Source: Pseudomonas sp. FP2309 (GTDB lineage: Bacteria; Pseudomonadota; Gammaproteobacteria; Pseudomonadales; Pseudomonadaceae). Taken from it: a DNA stretch of 64,000 bases. The notes beneath the pieces are model-generated. The model was not told the DNA's origin. It made no database searches and saw only the letters and a program-made list of their open reading frames with translations. Every line of letters starts with the position of its first letter. Position 1 is the stretch's first letter. The stretch is from positions 2,657,501-2,721,500 of the forward strand of contig NZ_CP117439.1 in the NCBI RefSeq assembly GCF_030687575.1, read 5' to 3'. This document shows positions 46,006-55,929 of this stretch, in pieces. The translations under genes were made by a program, and so were the position numbers.

Positions 46006-46385
46006 ACATCCAGCATCCGCGCCTGAAGGCCGCAATCTTTGCGCTGCTGTGCACGGCGCCGTTGTTGGGCTCGGTATTGGTGTGGCATCGCGGCGAAACC
46101 GTGATGCCGCTGCTGGCTTATGGCGTGGTCAGCGTGATCGCGTTTCTGCTGTACTGGAGCGACAAGCAAAAGGCCCGCACCGACCGTTGGCGCATCCCTG
46201 AGAACATCCTGCACGCCGTCGAACTGGCGGGCGGCTGGCCGGGGGCGCTGATCGCCCAGCAGGTGTTCCGGCACAAGACGCGCAAGGTGTCTTACCAGGT
46301 GCTGTTCTGGGTGATCGTGTTGCTGCACCAGGTGTTCTGGTTAGACCAGTTGTTCCTGGGCGGCACCGTGTTGTCAGTGCTCTAG
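46002..46385 (+). CDS. DUF1294 membrane protein
   Basis: 127 residues with about four hydrophobic segments and the DUF1294 core [20 protein letters not shown] and [20 protein letters not shown]. Function unknown. Translationally coupled to uppP by a 4-bp overlap. The last 12 bp overlap the convergent MmcQ/YjbR gene. Confidence 0.88.
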   Translation: MNIQHPRLKAAIFALLCTAPLLGSVLVWHRGETVMPLLAYGVVSVIAFLLYWSDKQKARTDRWRIPENILHAVELAGGWPGALIAQQVFRHKTRKVSYQVLFWVIVLLHQVFWLDQLFLGGTVLSVL

Positions 46386-46730
46386 CAACAACCCGATCTG
46401 CGTGCGTTTGGGCAGCTTGCCCACCACCAGTTGGTGGGAGCGTTGCAACAAACCACGCAGTTCTTCGGCGCCCAGCGGGTAGGGCGTGTTCATGATGATC
46501 CACTGCGCGCGAGCCAGGTACGGCGCGGGGTGGATGCCGGGGCGGTCCACATGGCCGAGGAACAGTTCTTTATCGACCTTGAACGCCAGCGACTCGCCGC
46601 GCAGGTTCTGCAACGCAAACATCTTGTTGCCGGCAATCGAGAACACGCGCACGCCGCCCCATTTATAGTCTTCCCGCGCGCCGGGCAGGCTGAGGCAGAA
46701 CGCGGCGACCTGTTCTTCGGTCATCTTCAT
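46374..46730 (-). CDS. MmcQ/YjbR-family protein
   Basis: 118 residues matching the MmcQ/YjbR (CyaY-like fold) family: AFCLSLPGAREDYKWGGVRV, MFALQNLRGESLAFKVDKEL and WIIMNTPYPLGAEELRGLL. The fold is proposed to bind DNA but function is unproven. Its ATG overlaps the stop of the LysR gene by 4 bp. Confidence 0.87.
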   Translation of the reverse strand: MKMTEEQVAAFCLSLPGAREDYKWGGVRVFSIAGNKMFALQNLRGESLAFKVDKELFLGHVDRPGIHPAPYLARAQWIIMNTPYPLGAEELRGLLQRSHQLVVGKLPKRTQIGLLLEH

Positions 46731-47635
46731 AGCAGTCGATCTCCGCAGCTTTTAAAGCCCTCTTCCAGGTAATCGATCCAGGCACGAATGGCCGGCAGCA
46801 CGCCACGCCGGTGCGGGTACACGGCCTGTAACCAGCCGCCCGGCAATGACCAATGCGGCAGCAGTTGCACCAAGCGGCCACTGGCCAGTTCCTCTTCGCA
46901 ATACATCAGCGGCAGCACGGTAAACCCCAACCCCATGATGGCGCTGGCCTTGCGCACATTGAAATCATCGATGCCCAGGCGCGGTTCCATCACCAGGTCG
47001 TGGGGATTGCCCTGAGGGTCGAGCAGGCGCTGGTGCACCATGCGGTCGGCCTCCAGTGCGCCGAGTATCGGCAGTTGCTTGAGGTCGTCGAGGGTATTGA
47101 TCTGTTTGCCGAGCAGGAACCCCGGGCTGGCCACCAAAGCAGTCTGGGCAGGGCGCAGGCGCTTGGTCACCAGCAGTGGGTCCTCGTCACCCAGCTCGCG
47201 CACACGCAAAGCAACGTCGATGCCTTCGGCCACCAGGTCGACCCGGCGGTTGACCAGGGTCATTTCCAACTGAACCTGAGGGTAAGCCGCTAAAAAACCT
47301 GCGACCACATCCGGCATGAAGTTTTGTGCCAACCCCACCGGGCACGTCACCCGTAAACGCCCACGGGGTTCACTGGACATACTGGCCACGGCCTCGTCGG
47401 CCATCTCGGCCTCCAGCAGCATGGCCTGGCAATGGCGCAGGTAGCGTTCACCGACGGCGGTGAGGGTCAATTGGCGGGTGGTGCGTTGCAACAGGCGCGC
47501 GCCCAGGCGCTCTTCCAGCTCGGCGATGCGCCGCGACAGCCGCGACTTGGGAATGCCCATCAGACGCCCGGCAGCGGCAAAACCGCCGGCCTCGACGACT
47601 TTGGCGAAATAGTAAAGGTCATTGAGGTCTTGCAT
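46727..47635 (-). CDS. LysR-family transcriptional regulator
   Basis: 302 residues. The winged helix-turn-helix is at 1-60 (YYFAKVVEAGGFAAAGRLMG, KSRLSRRIAELEERLGARLL), then the effector-binding domain (GRLRVTCPVGLAQNFMPDVV). It is divergent from azoR (125 bp between starts), which is its likely target; this pairing of LysR and a flavin reductase is common for quinone or azo stress. Confidence 0.92.
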   Translation of the reverse strand: MQDLNDLYYFAKVVEAGGFAAAGRLMGIPKSRLSRRIAELEERLGARLLQRTTRQLTLTAVGERYLRHCQAMLLEAEMADEAVASMSSEPRGRLRVTCPVGLAQNFMPDVVAGFLAAYPQVQLEMTLVNRRVDLVAEGIDVALRVRELGDEDPLLVTKRLRPAQTALVASPGFLLGKQINTLDDLKQLPILGALEADRMVHQRLLDPQGNPHDLVMEPRLGIDDFNVRKASAIMGLGFTVLPLMYCEEELASGRLVQLLPHWSLPGGWLQAVYPHRRGVLPAIRAWIDYLEEGFKSCGDRLL

Positions 47636-47760
47636 GGTCGGCCTATTGTCCTGTCAGTGGGACAAACTATCGCATTTAAGGCGTCTTATCGACCATTGGT
47701 TTCATGCGTAGCATCACCGCCATCAGATCGCCCTCGTCGATCCCACCTCGGAGATCCACC

Positions 47761-48372
47761 ATGAAACTGTTGCACATCGATTCCAGCATCCTCGGCGACA
47801 ACTCGGCTTCCCGCCAGCTCAGCGCTGGTGTTGTGAAAGCCTGGCAAGCGGCTGAGCCGAATGTGGAAGTCACCTATCGCGACCTGGCCAGCGATGCGAT
47901 CAACCACTTCTCCGGCGCTACCCTGGGTGCATTGGGCACGGCCGCTGAACTGCGTGACGCGGCGCAAAAGCATGAGGCACAGCTGAGTGCGACGTCCCTG
48001 GCTGAATTCCTTGCGGCCGATGCCATCGTTGTCGGTGCACCGATGTACAACTTCACCATCCCGACCCAACTCAAAGCCTGGATCGACCGCATCGCGGTCG
48101 CCGGCCAGACCTTTCGTTACACCGAAGCGGGCCCGGAAGGGCTGTGCGGTAACAAGAAGGTGATCATTGTCTCCACCGCCGGTGGCATGCACGCCGGTCA
48201 AGCGTCCGGCGCGGCCCATGAAGGCTACCTGAAACTGCTGTTTGGCTTCCTTGGCATCACCGATATCGAAATCGTGCGCGCCGAAGGGTTGGCCTATGGT
48301 GATGAAGTGCGCAGCAAAGCCATGGACGCCGCCAACGTATTGATTAGCGAACAATTGTTCACCGCTGCGTAA
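47761..48372 (+). CDS. azoR: FMN-dependent NADH-azoreductase AzoR
   Basis: 203 residues of the flavodoxin-2 fold. Signatures: [20 protein letters not shown] (FMN phosphate loop), [20 protein letters not shown] and the G-rich [10 protein letters not shown]. Reduces azo compounds and quinones by two-electron steps with NADH. ATG 47761 has GGAGA about 6 nt upstream. Divergent from the LysR gene. Confidence 0.94.
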   Translation: MKLLHIDSSILGDNSASRQLSAGVVKAWQAAEPNVEVTYRDLASDAINHFSGATLGALGTAAELRDAAQKHEAQLSATSLAEFLAADAIVVGAPMYNFTIPTQLKAWIDRIAVAGQTFRYTEAGPEGLCGNKKVIIVSTAGGMHAGQASGAAHEGYLKLLFGFLGITDIEIVRAEGLAYGDEVRSKAMDAANVLISEQLFTAA

Positions 48373-48582
48373 GGCTTATGTAAATTTCAGCTGTTCTCTG
48401 TTTCATTCTGAAACCGGGCGCCTAAACTCTGTATTCTGCTCGCCTGAACGCGATCGGAGTACGGAGTTTTTTCGTTTCCCCGCTGTCTGCTCTGATGTGG
48501 CCCAGGTTGTGCAAGCATGGGTTCAATACCTGGACTTCTCATTCGACATGTCGGTTCTCACGCAGCAAAGGTGGACGTCCCC

Positions 48583-49620
48583 ATGATGCGTCTTTGGGCT
48601 GTTATGGTTCTTTCTCTGCTCGGCAGCCTGGTTTCAGTGCACGCCGCGCCCGCGCCGCCCCCCCATTGGAGCGTGGGTTTTCATCGCATGAGTTTTCTCG
48701 ACCCGCTGGATCTGCAGCCGATGAAGGCCATCGCGTTCTACCCGTCCACCGACACCGAGCACGCTACGCAACTGGGCCCCTATCACGTTGCCGCCAGCGA
48801 AGACGCCAAGATCGCCATCGGGCGGTTCCCGATGCTGATGCTGTCCCACGGCAACACCGGCACGCCCCTGGCGTTGCATGACCTGGCCACATCCCTGGCG
48901 CGCAAAGGCTTTGTGGTGGTGGCGGTGTTGCACCCTGGCGACAACTACAAGGACCACAGCCGCCTGGGCACCGTGAGTAACCTGTACGGTCGGCCGATTC
49001 AGATTTCCGAAGCGATCACCGCCACTCTGGCCGACCCGATGCTGTCGCCGTTCGTTGACATCGACCAAGTGGGGGTGATCGGCTATTCCGCCGGCGGCGA
49101 GACCGCATTGATTCTGGCGGGCGCCAAGCCGGATTTCGATCGCCTGCGTCGCTACTGCCAGGAACGCCCGGAAGACCGCGACGCCTGCACCACCAAAGGC
49201 GAGCTGGTGGTGGACCGTGATGACTTGCAGCCGCAATCGGACCCCCGCATTCATGCACTGATGTTGATGGCGCCGCTGAGCCTGATGTTCGGTCGGCATA
49301 CCCTGGCCGACGTGCACGTGCCGGTGCTGCTCTACAGTGGCGATGGCGACAAACTGGTGGCCGTGGACAAAAACGCCGCAGCCCTTGCGCGCAAACTGCC
49401 GCAGCCGCCTGATTTCAAACTGCTGGCCGGGGCTGGGCACTTTGTGTTCATGGCGCCGTGCGACAGTGACCAATTGGCCGCGATGCCGGCGCTTTGCACC
49501 GATGCCGACGGCGTCGACCGCGAAGGCATTCACCGCGACCTGGTCTCCGAAGCCGGGCGCTTTTTCGCTCACGCCCTCAGCGAACCTTCCCGCGCCGGCC
49601 TGCAGACGGCCGATCAGTAA
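48583..49620 (+). CDS. Secreted alpha/beta hydrolase (dienelactone hydrolase / PAF-acetylhydrolase-like)
   Basis: 345 residues with a Sec signal (MMRLWAVMVLSLLGSLVSVH..). Nucleophile elbow GYSAGGETAL, acid Asp in YSGDGDKLVAV and His in GAGHFVFMAPC complete the triad; the oxyanion segment is MLSHGNTGTPLALHDLA. The sequence VDIDQVGVIGYSAGG and the large lid resemble bacterial PAF-AH-like and dienelactone-hydrolase-like proteins. Substrate unknown. Ends 7 bp inside the convergent YhhS-like gene. Confidence 0.87.
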   Translation: MMRLWAVMVLSLLGSLVSVHAAPAPPPHWSVGFHRMSFLDPLDLQPMKAIAFYPSTDTEHATQLGPYHVAASEDAKIAIGRFPMLMLSHGNTGTPLALHDLATSLARKGFVVVAVLHPGDNYKDHSRLGTVSNLYGRPIQISEAITATLADPMLSPFVDIDQVGVIGYSAGGETALILAGAKPDFDRLRRYCQERPEDRDACTTKGELVVDRDDLQPQSDPRIHALMLMAPLSLMFGRHTLADVHVPVLLYSGDGDKLVAVDKNAAALARKLPQPPDFKLLAGAGHFVFMAPCDSDQLAAMPALCTDADGVDREGIHRDLVSEAGRFFAHALSEPSRAGLQTADQ

Positions 49621-50789
49621 GCCTGGCGTTTGAGCAGCAAGGTCAGGCCCAGGCCTGTGAGCGACAACAGGGCCGCGCAAAAGAAGATCCAGCCGTAACC
49701 GAGGTTCAGCGCCACAAACCCCATCAACGGCCCTGCAATCGCGAGGGCCAGGTCGAAGAACACCGCGTACGCACTCAAACCGGCCCCACGGCTGCTGTTG
49801 GGCACTTGCTTGATGGCTTCTACGCCCAGCGCCGGGTACACCAGCGACAAACCAAAGCCGGTCAGCCCGGCGCCGATCAAGGCCACGCCGGTGGTGGGCG
49901 CCAGCCAGAGCAGCGTCAAGCCCAGGGTCTCGATCACCATGCAGCCGATGGCCGCGCGAAAGCCACCGAAGCGGCTGATGGCCGAGATAAACACGAGCCG
50001 CGCCAGAATAAAACACGCGCCAAACACCGTGAGGCAGTACGCCGCGCCGGCCCAGCCGCGACTGAGGTAATAAAGGGTGATAAAGGTGGTGAGGGTGCCG
50101 TAGCCGATCGAGGCCAGGCACAGGCTGGCGCCAAACGGCGCGATACGCCCGAACACCGCCCGGAACGGCAGGCGTTCGCCGCGCACCACGGGCACCGACG
50201 GCTTGTTGCGGATCAGCACCAGGCCCAGCCCGGCGAGCACCGCCAGGGCAATGCCCAAGCTGTCGTAGCCATAGTCGGCGACCATCACCACGCCCAGCGG
50301 TGCGCCGATCGCGATCGCGCCATAGGAGGCGATGCCATTCCAGGAGATCGAGCGCGCGGTATGCTCGGCACCCACCTGGCCCATGCACCAACTGATGGTG
50401 CCCACGCCGATCAAGCCTTGGGCCACGCCGAGCAGCAGCCGGGCGCCGATCAGAACCCCCAGGCTCACCGTGGGCCAGCTCTGCAGCAGGGTCGCGAAAA
50501 ACGTCAGCACGCCGCTCACCAAAATGCCGGCCAGCCCCATCACGATCGCGCGTTTGGTACCGACGTTGTCCGACATGCGCCCGGCCATCGGGCGACTGAG
50601 CAGGGTCGCCAGGTATTGCGAGCCGATGGTGATCCCGGCCACGACCGCGCTGAACCCCAGTTGCTCGTGAACAAAGCCTGGTATGACCGCAATCGGCAGA
50701 CCGATGCAGATGAAGGCGATGAACGTATAGAACACGATGGAGACAATCTGCAGGGTGATCGACAGGGAGGAGGGGGCGGCGGTCGACAT
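49614..50789 (-). CDS. MFS transporter, YhhS-like
   Basis: 391 residues and about 12 hydrophobic segments. It matches the YhhS/UPF0226 group of putative arabinose-type exporters: GSQYLATLLSRPMAGRMSDN with motif A and GTISWCMGQVGAEHTARSIS. ATG 50789 is used; a GTG two codons upstream is possible. Substrate unknown. Confidence 0.88.
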   Translation of the reverse strand: MSTAAPSSLSITLQIVSIVFYTFIAFICIGLPIAVIPGFVHEQLGFSAVVAGITIGSQYLATLLSRPMAGRMSDNVGTKRAIVMGLAGILVSGVLTFFATLLQSWPTVSLGVLIGARLLLGVAQGLIGVGTISWCMGQVGAEHTARSISWNGIASYGAIAIGAPLGVVMVADYGYDSLGIALAVLAGLGLVLIRNKPSVPVVRGERLPFRAVFGRIAPFGASLCLASIGYGTLTTFITLYYLSRGWAGAAYCLTVFGACFILARLVFISAISRFGGFRAAIGCMVIETLGLTLLWLAPTTGVALIGAGLTGFGLSLVYPALGVEAIKQVPNSSRGAGLSAYAVFFDLALAIAGPLMGFVALNLGYGWIFFCAALLSLTGLGLTLLLKRQAY

Positions 50790-50907
50790 GGGCACTTATT
50801 CGCGGGCGGGCGGTGAGGGCATCATGGCAAGGGCCTGGGAGAAAAGGAAGCTGGCTAACGACCTTTAAAACCTTCTGCGTGGGGGAAGGTATCTGCCTGC
50901 ACATGCA

Positions 50908-50937
50908 AAAAGCCCCGTCACGCTGGACGGGGCTTTT
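50908..50937 (-). terminator. Terminator of the ABC-F gene
   Basis: AAAAGCCCCGTC (50908-50919) and GACGGGGCTTTT (50926-50937) pair perfectly around 6 nt, with a T-run on the minus strand. Placed 19 bp after the ABC-F stop; also usable from the other strand. Confidence 0.92.
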
Positions 50938-50955
50938 GCGTGGTGCGGGCGCTGT

Positions 50956-52542
50956 TTAGAACACGACGCCCTGGCTACGCAGGTAATCGTCGTAGGTGCC
51001 GCTGAAGTCGATCACGCCATCGGCGCTCAACTCGATGATGCGTGTGGCCAGGGACGATACGAACTCACGGTCGTGGCTGACGAAGATCAGCGTGCCCGGG
51101 TAGTTCTCCAGCGCCAGGTTGAGGGCTTCGATGGATTCCATGTCCAAGTGGTTGGTCGGTTCGTCCATGATCAACACGTTCGGCTTTTGCAGGATCAGCT
51201 TGCCGAACAGCATGCGCCCTTGCTCACCACCGGAGATCACTTTGACGGACTTCTGGATCTCGTCGTTGGAGAACAGCATGCGGCCGAGGGTGCCACGGAT
51301 CACTTGCTCGCCTTGGGCCCACTGGCCCATCCAGTCGAACAGGGTGACGTCGTCTTCGAAGTCGTGGGCGTGGTCCTGGGCGTAGTAGCCAAGTTCCGCG
51401 GCGTCGGTCCACTTCACGCTACCGGCATCCGGGGTCAGTTCGTTGACCAGGGTGCGCAGCAGGGTGGTTTTGCCGATGCCGTTCGGGCCGATGATCGCCA
51501 CGCGTTCGCCGGCTTCAACCTGGAAGCTGAAGTCCTTGAACAGCGTCTTGCCGTCGAAGCCTTTGGCCATGCGTTCGACGATGACTGCCTGGCGGTGCAG
51601 CTTCTTGGTTTGCTCGAAGCGGATGAACGGGCTCACGCGGCTCGAAGGCTTGACCTCGGCCAGTTGGATCTTGTCGATCGCTTTGGCGCGGGACGTGGCC
51701 TGCTTGGCTTTCGAGGCGTTGGCCGAGAAGCGGCTGACGAAGGATTGCAGTTCGGAGATCTGCGCCTTCTTCTTGGCGTTGTCCGACAGCAGTTGCTCGC
51801 GGGACTGGGTCGCCACGGTCATGTATTCGTCGTAGTTGCCCGGGAACAGGCGCAGCTCGCCGTAGTCCAGGTCAGCCATGTGGGTGCACACGCTGTTCAG
51901 GAAGTGACGGTCGTGAGAGATGATGATCATCAGGCTGTTACGCTGGGTCAGCACGTTTTCCAGCCAGCGAATGGTGTTGATGTCCAGGTGGTTCGTCGGT
52001 TCGTCGAGCAGCAACACTTCCGGGTCCGAGAACAGCGCCTGGGCGAGCAAGACACGCAGTTTCCAGCCTGGGGACACTTCACTCATCGGGCCGAAGTGCT
52101 GCTCGATGCCGATACCCAGGCCCAGCAGCAACTCACCGGCACGGGATTCGGCGGTGTAGCCGTCCATTTCAGCGAACTCGGTTTCCAGCTCCGCTACGGC
52201 CATGCCGTCTTCTTCGCTCATTTCCGGCAGCGAATAGATGCGGTCGCGCTCGGCCTTGACCTTCCACAGCTCTTCGTGACCCATGATCACGGTGTCGATC
52301 ACGTTGAATTCTTCGTAGGCGAACTGATCCTGGCGCAGTTTACCCAGGCGCACGTTCGGCTCGAGCATGACTTGGCCGCCGGACGGATCAAGGTCGCCGC
52401 CGAGGATTTTCATGAAGGTCGACTTGCCGCAACCGTTGGCACCGATCAAACCATAACGGTTGCCGGCGCCGAACTTGACCGAGACGTTCTCGAAGAGCGG
52501 CTTGGCGCCAAACTGCATGGTGATGTTAGCTGTGGAGATCAA
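50956..52542 (-). CDS. ybiT: ABC-F family ATPase YbiT
   Basis: 528 residues, soluble, two ATP-binding cassettes: Walker [13 protein letters not shown] and [13 protein letters not shown], signatures [15 protein letters not shown] and [14 protein letters not shown], and [24 protein letters not shown]. The charged linker between them (about 245-300) is the P-site tRNA interaction motif. ABC-F proteins act on the ribosome; YbiT's exact role is not settled. The start is a TTG with AGGT 8 nt upstream. The stop is followed by a strong terminator. Confidence 0.94.
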   Translation of the reverse strand: MISTANITMQFGAKPLFENVSVKFGAGNRYGLIGANGCGKSTFMKILGGDLDPSGGQVMLEPNVRLGKLRQDQFAYEEFNVIDTVIMGHEELWKVKAERDRIYSLPEMSEEDGMAVAELETEFAEMDGYTAESRAGELLLGLGIGIEQHFGPMSEVSPGWKLRVLLAQALFSDPEVLLLDEPTNHLDINTIRWLENVLTQRNSLMIIISHDRHFLNSVCTHMADLDYGELRLFPGNYDEYMTVATQSREQLLSDNAKKKAQISELQSFVSRFSANASKAKQATSRAKAIDKIQLAEVKPSSRVSPFIRFEQTKKLHRQAVIVERMAKGFDGKTLFKDFSFQVEAGERVAIIGPNGIGKTTLLRTLVNELTPDAGSVKWTDAAELGYYAQDHAHDFEDDVTLFDWMGQWAQGEQVIRGTLGRMLFSNDEIQKSVKVISGGEQGRMLFGKLILQKPNVLIMDEPTNHLDMESIEALNLALENYPGTLIFVSHDREFVSSLATRIIELSADGVIDFSGTYDDYLRSQGVVF

Positions 52543-52798
52543 TTACTTTACCTATCAATGGGTTGCGAGCGTGGCAGCAGGCGCCGTCAGGCATGCATCA
52601 ACAGCGACATCAAGGTGCGAAACCCGGTCGCTGAGCAAAAAATGGGGATGTGTGTTGGAATTTGGCGCGCATTGTCGCATATGTAGCGCGACAGTTGTAT
52701 GGCGGACGAAAGATGGCCGGCGAGGGCCTGGGGGGACGCCGGGCGGCAGCGCTATACCTGTCGCTGCACCCCGGCGCTCATTTGTCACCCGCCGCCGC

Positions 52799-54079
52799 TC
52801 AAGCCACCGTTGCACCCCCCACGAAAGAAGGTTTCGCCAAGGTCTCCGGCATCGCCAGCCATAACAGCGCCAATGCGACGGCCGCCACGCCCGCCAGGGT
52901 CATAAACGCGGCGTTGTAACCGGCCTGTTGCACCACGAACCCGGCCAGGCTGCTGCTCAGCGCGGCGCCCAGGCCAAACACTGTGGACAATGCCCCAAGG
53001 CTGACGTTGAAGCGACCAGTGCCCTGGGTGAGGTCCTTGACGATCACCGGGAACAACGCGCCGAAGATCCCAGCGCCAACGCCGTCGAGCAGTTGTACCG
53101 CCACCAGCCAGTAAGGGTCGTTGGACAGGGTGTACAGAACGCCGCGTACCGGCAAAATCATGAACCCCAGCAGCAACAACGGTTTGCGCCCCCACAGATC
53201 GGCTTTGAGGCCCACCATCCAGGCCACCGGCACCATCACCAGTTGCGCGGCGACGATGCACGCCGAGGTCAATGGCGTGGCCATCTGCAGGTTGATCTGC
53301 GAGAGCTTCTGGCTGACCAGCGGCAACATCGCGGCGTTGGCCAAGTGAAACAACGCGCAGCAAATGGCAAACAGCAGCAGTGGACGGTTCGCCAACAACA
53401 CCTTGATGCCGGACGGCTGTTCATCTTCGGTGTGATGGGCCGGGTCGAAGCCGCGGGCGACGTCATGGTCTATCGCAGCAGCCGATACGCAACTGATCGC
53501 GACGACGCTGGCCACGGCCATAAAGGCCATCAGGTAAAACACCACCACAGGACCGAACAGGTACGCCAGGCCACCCGCCAGCAACGCCGCCACCGCATTG
53601 CCTGCGTGGTTGAAGGTTTCGTTGCGCCCGGTGCGGCGGGTAAAGGCGCGCGGCCCGGTGATCCCCAGGGAAATCGCCGAAATCGCCGGGGCGAACACCG
53701 AGGCGGCAATGGCGCTGGCGGCCTGGGTTAATGCCACCCAACCGAACGAGCTGACAAACGGCAGTACCAGGCAACTGGCCGTCACCAGCAGCGCCGCCAA
53801 GGCGATCACGGCTCGCTTGCTGCGGGTGCGGTCAATCAACGCGCCTGCAGGGCCCTGTGCGACCAAGGCGGCGATGCCGGCCAGGGTCATCACCACGCCG
53901 ATGCTGGCAGGGTCCCATTGGTGCACGGCCAGCAGGTAAATGGCTAAGTAGGGGCCGAGGCCGTCGCGTACATCGGCCAGGAAGAAATTCAGACTGTCCA
54001 GGGACAGCGTATTGCGCAGGTCGGAGTGTGTGGCCACGGCGAGATCTTCGGCGAGTGCGTTCAGGAGCTGAACAGTCAA
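52799..54079 (-). CDS. MFS transporter
   Basis: 426 residues and about 12 hydrophobic segments, with motif A in GALIDRTRSKRAVIALAALL and GLKADLWGRKPLLLLGFMI in the second half. The 54079 start would be a TTG; a GTG at 54037 (MATHSDLRNTLSLDSL) fits better the usual N-terminus of such proteins. Neither has a strong Shine-Dalgarno. Monocistronic, substrate unknown. Confidence 0.85.
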   Translation of the reverse strand: MTVQLLNALAEDLAVATHSDLRNTLSLDSLNFFLADVRDGLGPYLAIYLLAVHQWDPASIGVVMTLAGIAALVAQGPAGALIDRTRSKRAVIALAALLVTASCLVLPFVSSFGWVALTQAASAIAASVFAPAISAISLGITGPRAFTRRTGRNETFNHAGNAVAALLAGGLAYLFGPVVVFYLMAFMAVASVVAISCVSAAAIDHDVARGFDPAHHTEDEQPSGIKVLLANRPLLLFAICCALFHLANAAMLPLVSQKLSQINLQMATPLTSACIVAAQLVMVPVAWMVGLKADLWGRKPLLLLGFMILPVRGVLYTLSNDPYWLVAVQLLDGVGAGIFGALFPVIVKDLTQGTGRFNVSLGALSTVFGLGAALSSSLAGFVVQQAGYNAAFMTLAGVAAVALALLWLAMPETLAKPSFVGGATVA

Positions 54080-54192
54080 TGGCTAAATGACCTATTGGCC
54101 ATGCGTTAAGTTTCGCACGGTCCCCGGGGTTTTATTCCGAGGGCACTTGGCTTACTTTCTGAACTTCGCTGTTATCACTTCTGGAGATGCAA

Positions 54193-55005
54193 ATGGACAT
54201 GCCCTCAGCCCAGCAGGCAATCGCGTGTAACAAGGACGCCTGGGACCAATCCGCCGATCTGCATAAAACTACCGACACCTGGAGCGCGCTGCTCAGAGCG
54301 GTCGCAAATCCTGGGTTTTCCTGCCTGGACCCCACCCTTACAGGTGTGCTGCAAGACATCGGCGTCGCCGGCAAGGACGTGGTGCAGTTGTGCTGCAACA
54401 ACGGCCGGGAGAGTTTGTCGCTGCTGGGGCTCGGCGCACGCTCAGTGGTGGGGGTCGACCAATCTCGGGCGTTTCTTCAGCAGGCCAATGAGCTGGCTGA
54501 ACGTTCGCCCTACCATCCGGAATTTATCGAGAGCGATATCCATCAGTTGCCGGAACGCTTGCAGGGGCGCTTCGACATTGCCTTGGTGACTATAGGTGTA
54601 CTTGGCTGGATGCCGGACGTCGCGCTGTTCATGCAGCATGTCGCCAGTTGCTTGAAACCCGGTGGCAGCCTGGTGATGTATGAAACCCACCCGTTCCTTG
54701 AGGTGTTCGACCCAAGGGCGCAGAACCCGTTCTTGCCCGCGAGCTCCTATTTTCAGCGCGAGCCGTTTGTGCTCCAGGAGGCCATTGTTTATGAGGGGCA
54801 GGCCGAGGTGGCCGGCCCGACATCCTATTGGTTTGTGCATACCCTGGGTGATGTGGTCAGCGCGGCGATCTGCGCCGATCTGCAGATCAGCCATCTGCAA
54901 GAGTATGCGCACTCCAATCGCGAGGAACTCTACGATCAATACGAGCATCAGCCGGCGCAATTGCCCCTGTGCTTCACCCTCACGGCCATCAAACAGAGCG
55001 CCTGA
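54193..55005 (+). CDS. Class I SAM-dependent methyltransferase
   Basis: 270 residues. Motif I is in DVVQLCCNNGRESLSLLGLG, where CCNNG replaces the usual E/DxGxG. SVVGVDQSRAFL is motif II, and CLKPGGSLVMYETHPFLEVF the late strand. A small-molecule acceptor is likely, but it cannot be named. GGAG lies 6 nt upstream of ATG 54193; two other in-frame ATGs flank it. Confidence 0.85.
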   Translation: MDMPSAQQAIACNKDAWDQSADLHKTTDTWSALLRAVANPGFSCLDPTLTGVLQDIGVAGKDVVQLCCNNGRESLSLLGLGARSVVGVDQSRAFLQQANELAERSPYHPEFIESDIHQLPERLQGRFDIALVTIGVLGWMPDVALFMQHVASCLKPGGSLVMYETHPFLEVFDPRAQNPFLPASSYFQREPFVLQEAIVYEGQAEVAGPTSYWFVHTLGDVVSAAICADLQISHLQEYAHSNREELYDQYEHQPAQLPLCFTLTAIKQSA

Positions 55006-55030
55006 AACCGGTTTGCGCCGGTTAAAAAAA

Positions 55031-55052
55031 AGCCCGCAAGGATAGGCGGGCT
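55031..55052 (-). terminator. Terminator (minus strand)
   Basis: AGCCCGC and GCGGGCT form a 7-bp stem at 55031-55052 flanked on the plus strand by a run of A, which gives TTTTTTTT after the stem on the minus strand. It serves the TIGR03067-like gene, 97 bp away, and may be read through weakly from the plus strand. Confidence 0.75.
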
Positions 55053-55148
55053 AAGGGGATTCACTGGAGTAGGTAGGTGTCACCCTATCGCTCCACAAGT
55101 GAAGGCCTTGTGAAAAGGGTGTCGATGCTTCGGATGGCGCATGGCTCG

Positions 55149-55532
55149 TTAACGTCTTACGAATGTGCGCATGGTTTGGCCGGGTCCGGTACTGAACGAG
55201 ACGGGCCGCGGCATACCTTCATCTGCTGCAATAAACACAAACGTATCCTCGTCAAGGTGATAGCTGGCGGGCAGGTGCTTGCCCGCATCCTCCCCAATGG
55301 CGTCCACCCAGGTAATGCGCTTGGGCACGGTGGTGCTGTCCAGGAAAAAACGGCCAGCCAATAACACTTCGCCGTTGACCGTTTTTACCTCGAAGCGGTC
55401 GCCGCAAATGCTGGTGATCGCACCGGGGGCGCTGTGGGCATCCGTGGGGTTGAGTACACCGCTGTCTTCGAGCGAGGTTTGCTCCCAGGCACCTTGGAGG
55501 GCGAGATAATCCGGATCGGAAATGGATGACAT
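55149..55532 (-). CDS. TIGR03067-like conserved protein
   Basis: 127 residues from ATG 55532 with AAGGAAG upstream. LQGAWEQTSLEDSGV near the N-terminus and the beta-rich body (CGDRFEVKTVNGEVLLAGRF, TTVPKRITWVD, EDTFVFIAADEGMPRPVSFS) resemble the TIGR03067 domain. These are small beta-barrel-like proteins of unknown function. No signal peptide. Confidence 0.7.
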   Translation of the reverse strand: MSSISDPDYLALQGAWEQTSLEDSGVLNPTDAHSAPGAITSICGDRFEVKTVNGEVLLAGRFFLDSTTVPKRITWVDAIGEDAGKHLPASYHLDEDTFVFIAADEGMPRPVSFSTGPGQTMRTFVRR

Positions 55533-55929
55533 GCAACTTCCTTTTTGCTGAAGGGTCAATCGTTGGTATCTAGGGAAAGTCTGGCGTTTTGAGTCGTCTG
55601 AAATTTAGCTGAATGTAGGATTTTTCCTAAATTTTTCGTTTTTTTGGATTTTTTCCCTTTAAAGATAAGCAATTAGTAATACTTGAGCCGTCGTTGGGTA
55701 ACGTCTTGTAACGAACCGTCTATGCTCTGTGTGTCTATCAGCCATGGCATCCGTGTAACTGAAGTGAAACATTTAGCTGCTTAGGTGTGATTGCTCGGTG
55801 AGACGAGGGGTCGTTGCTAACCGCGGGTCACGCATGCCGTGCGCCTGGACGCTGCCCCCTGTTTATTCAGTTGTTATCCAGGTCTGTGTGGTCGGGCACT
55901 GAATTTCAACTCATCGGGGTGTAATCGCT
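55533..55929. other. AT-rich 397-bp spacer upstream of the Wzz-like gene
   Basis: No gene seen. The first 130 bp are unusually AT-rich with runs of T (55612-55665). GTAACG occurs twice, 11 bp apart (55698-55715), and a potential -10 (TATGCT) lies near 55720. Probably a regulated promoter and long leader for the chain-length determinant gene. Confidence 0.5.

Noticed and set aside
48634..50904. A 756-codon open frame on the minus strand covering the hydrolase and most of the YhhS-like gene
   Set aside because: It is a reading-frame shadow of two well-supported genes in high-GC DNA. Its translation is rich in Arg, His and Gly with no domain.
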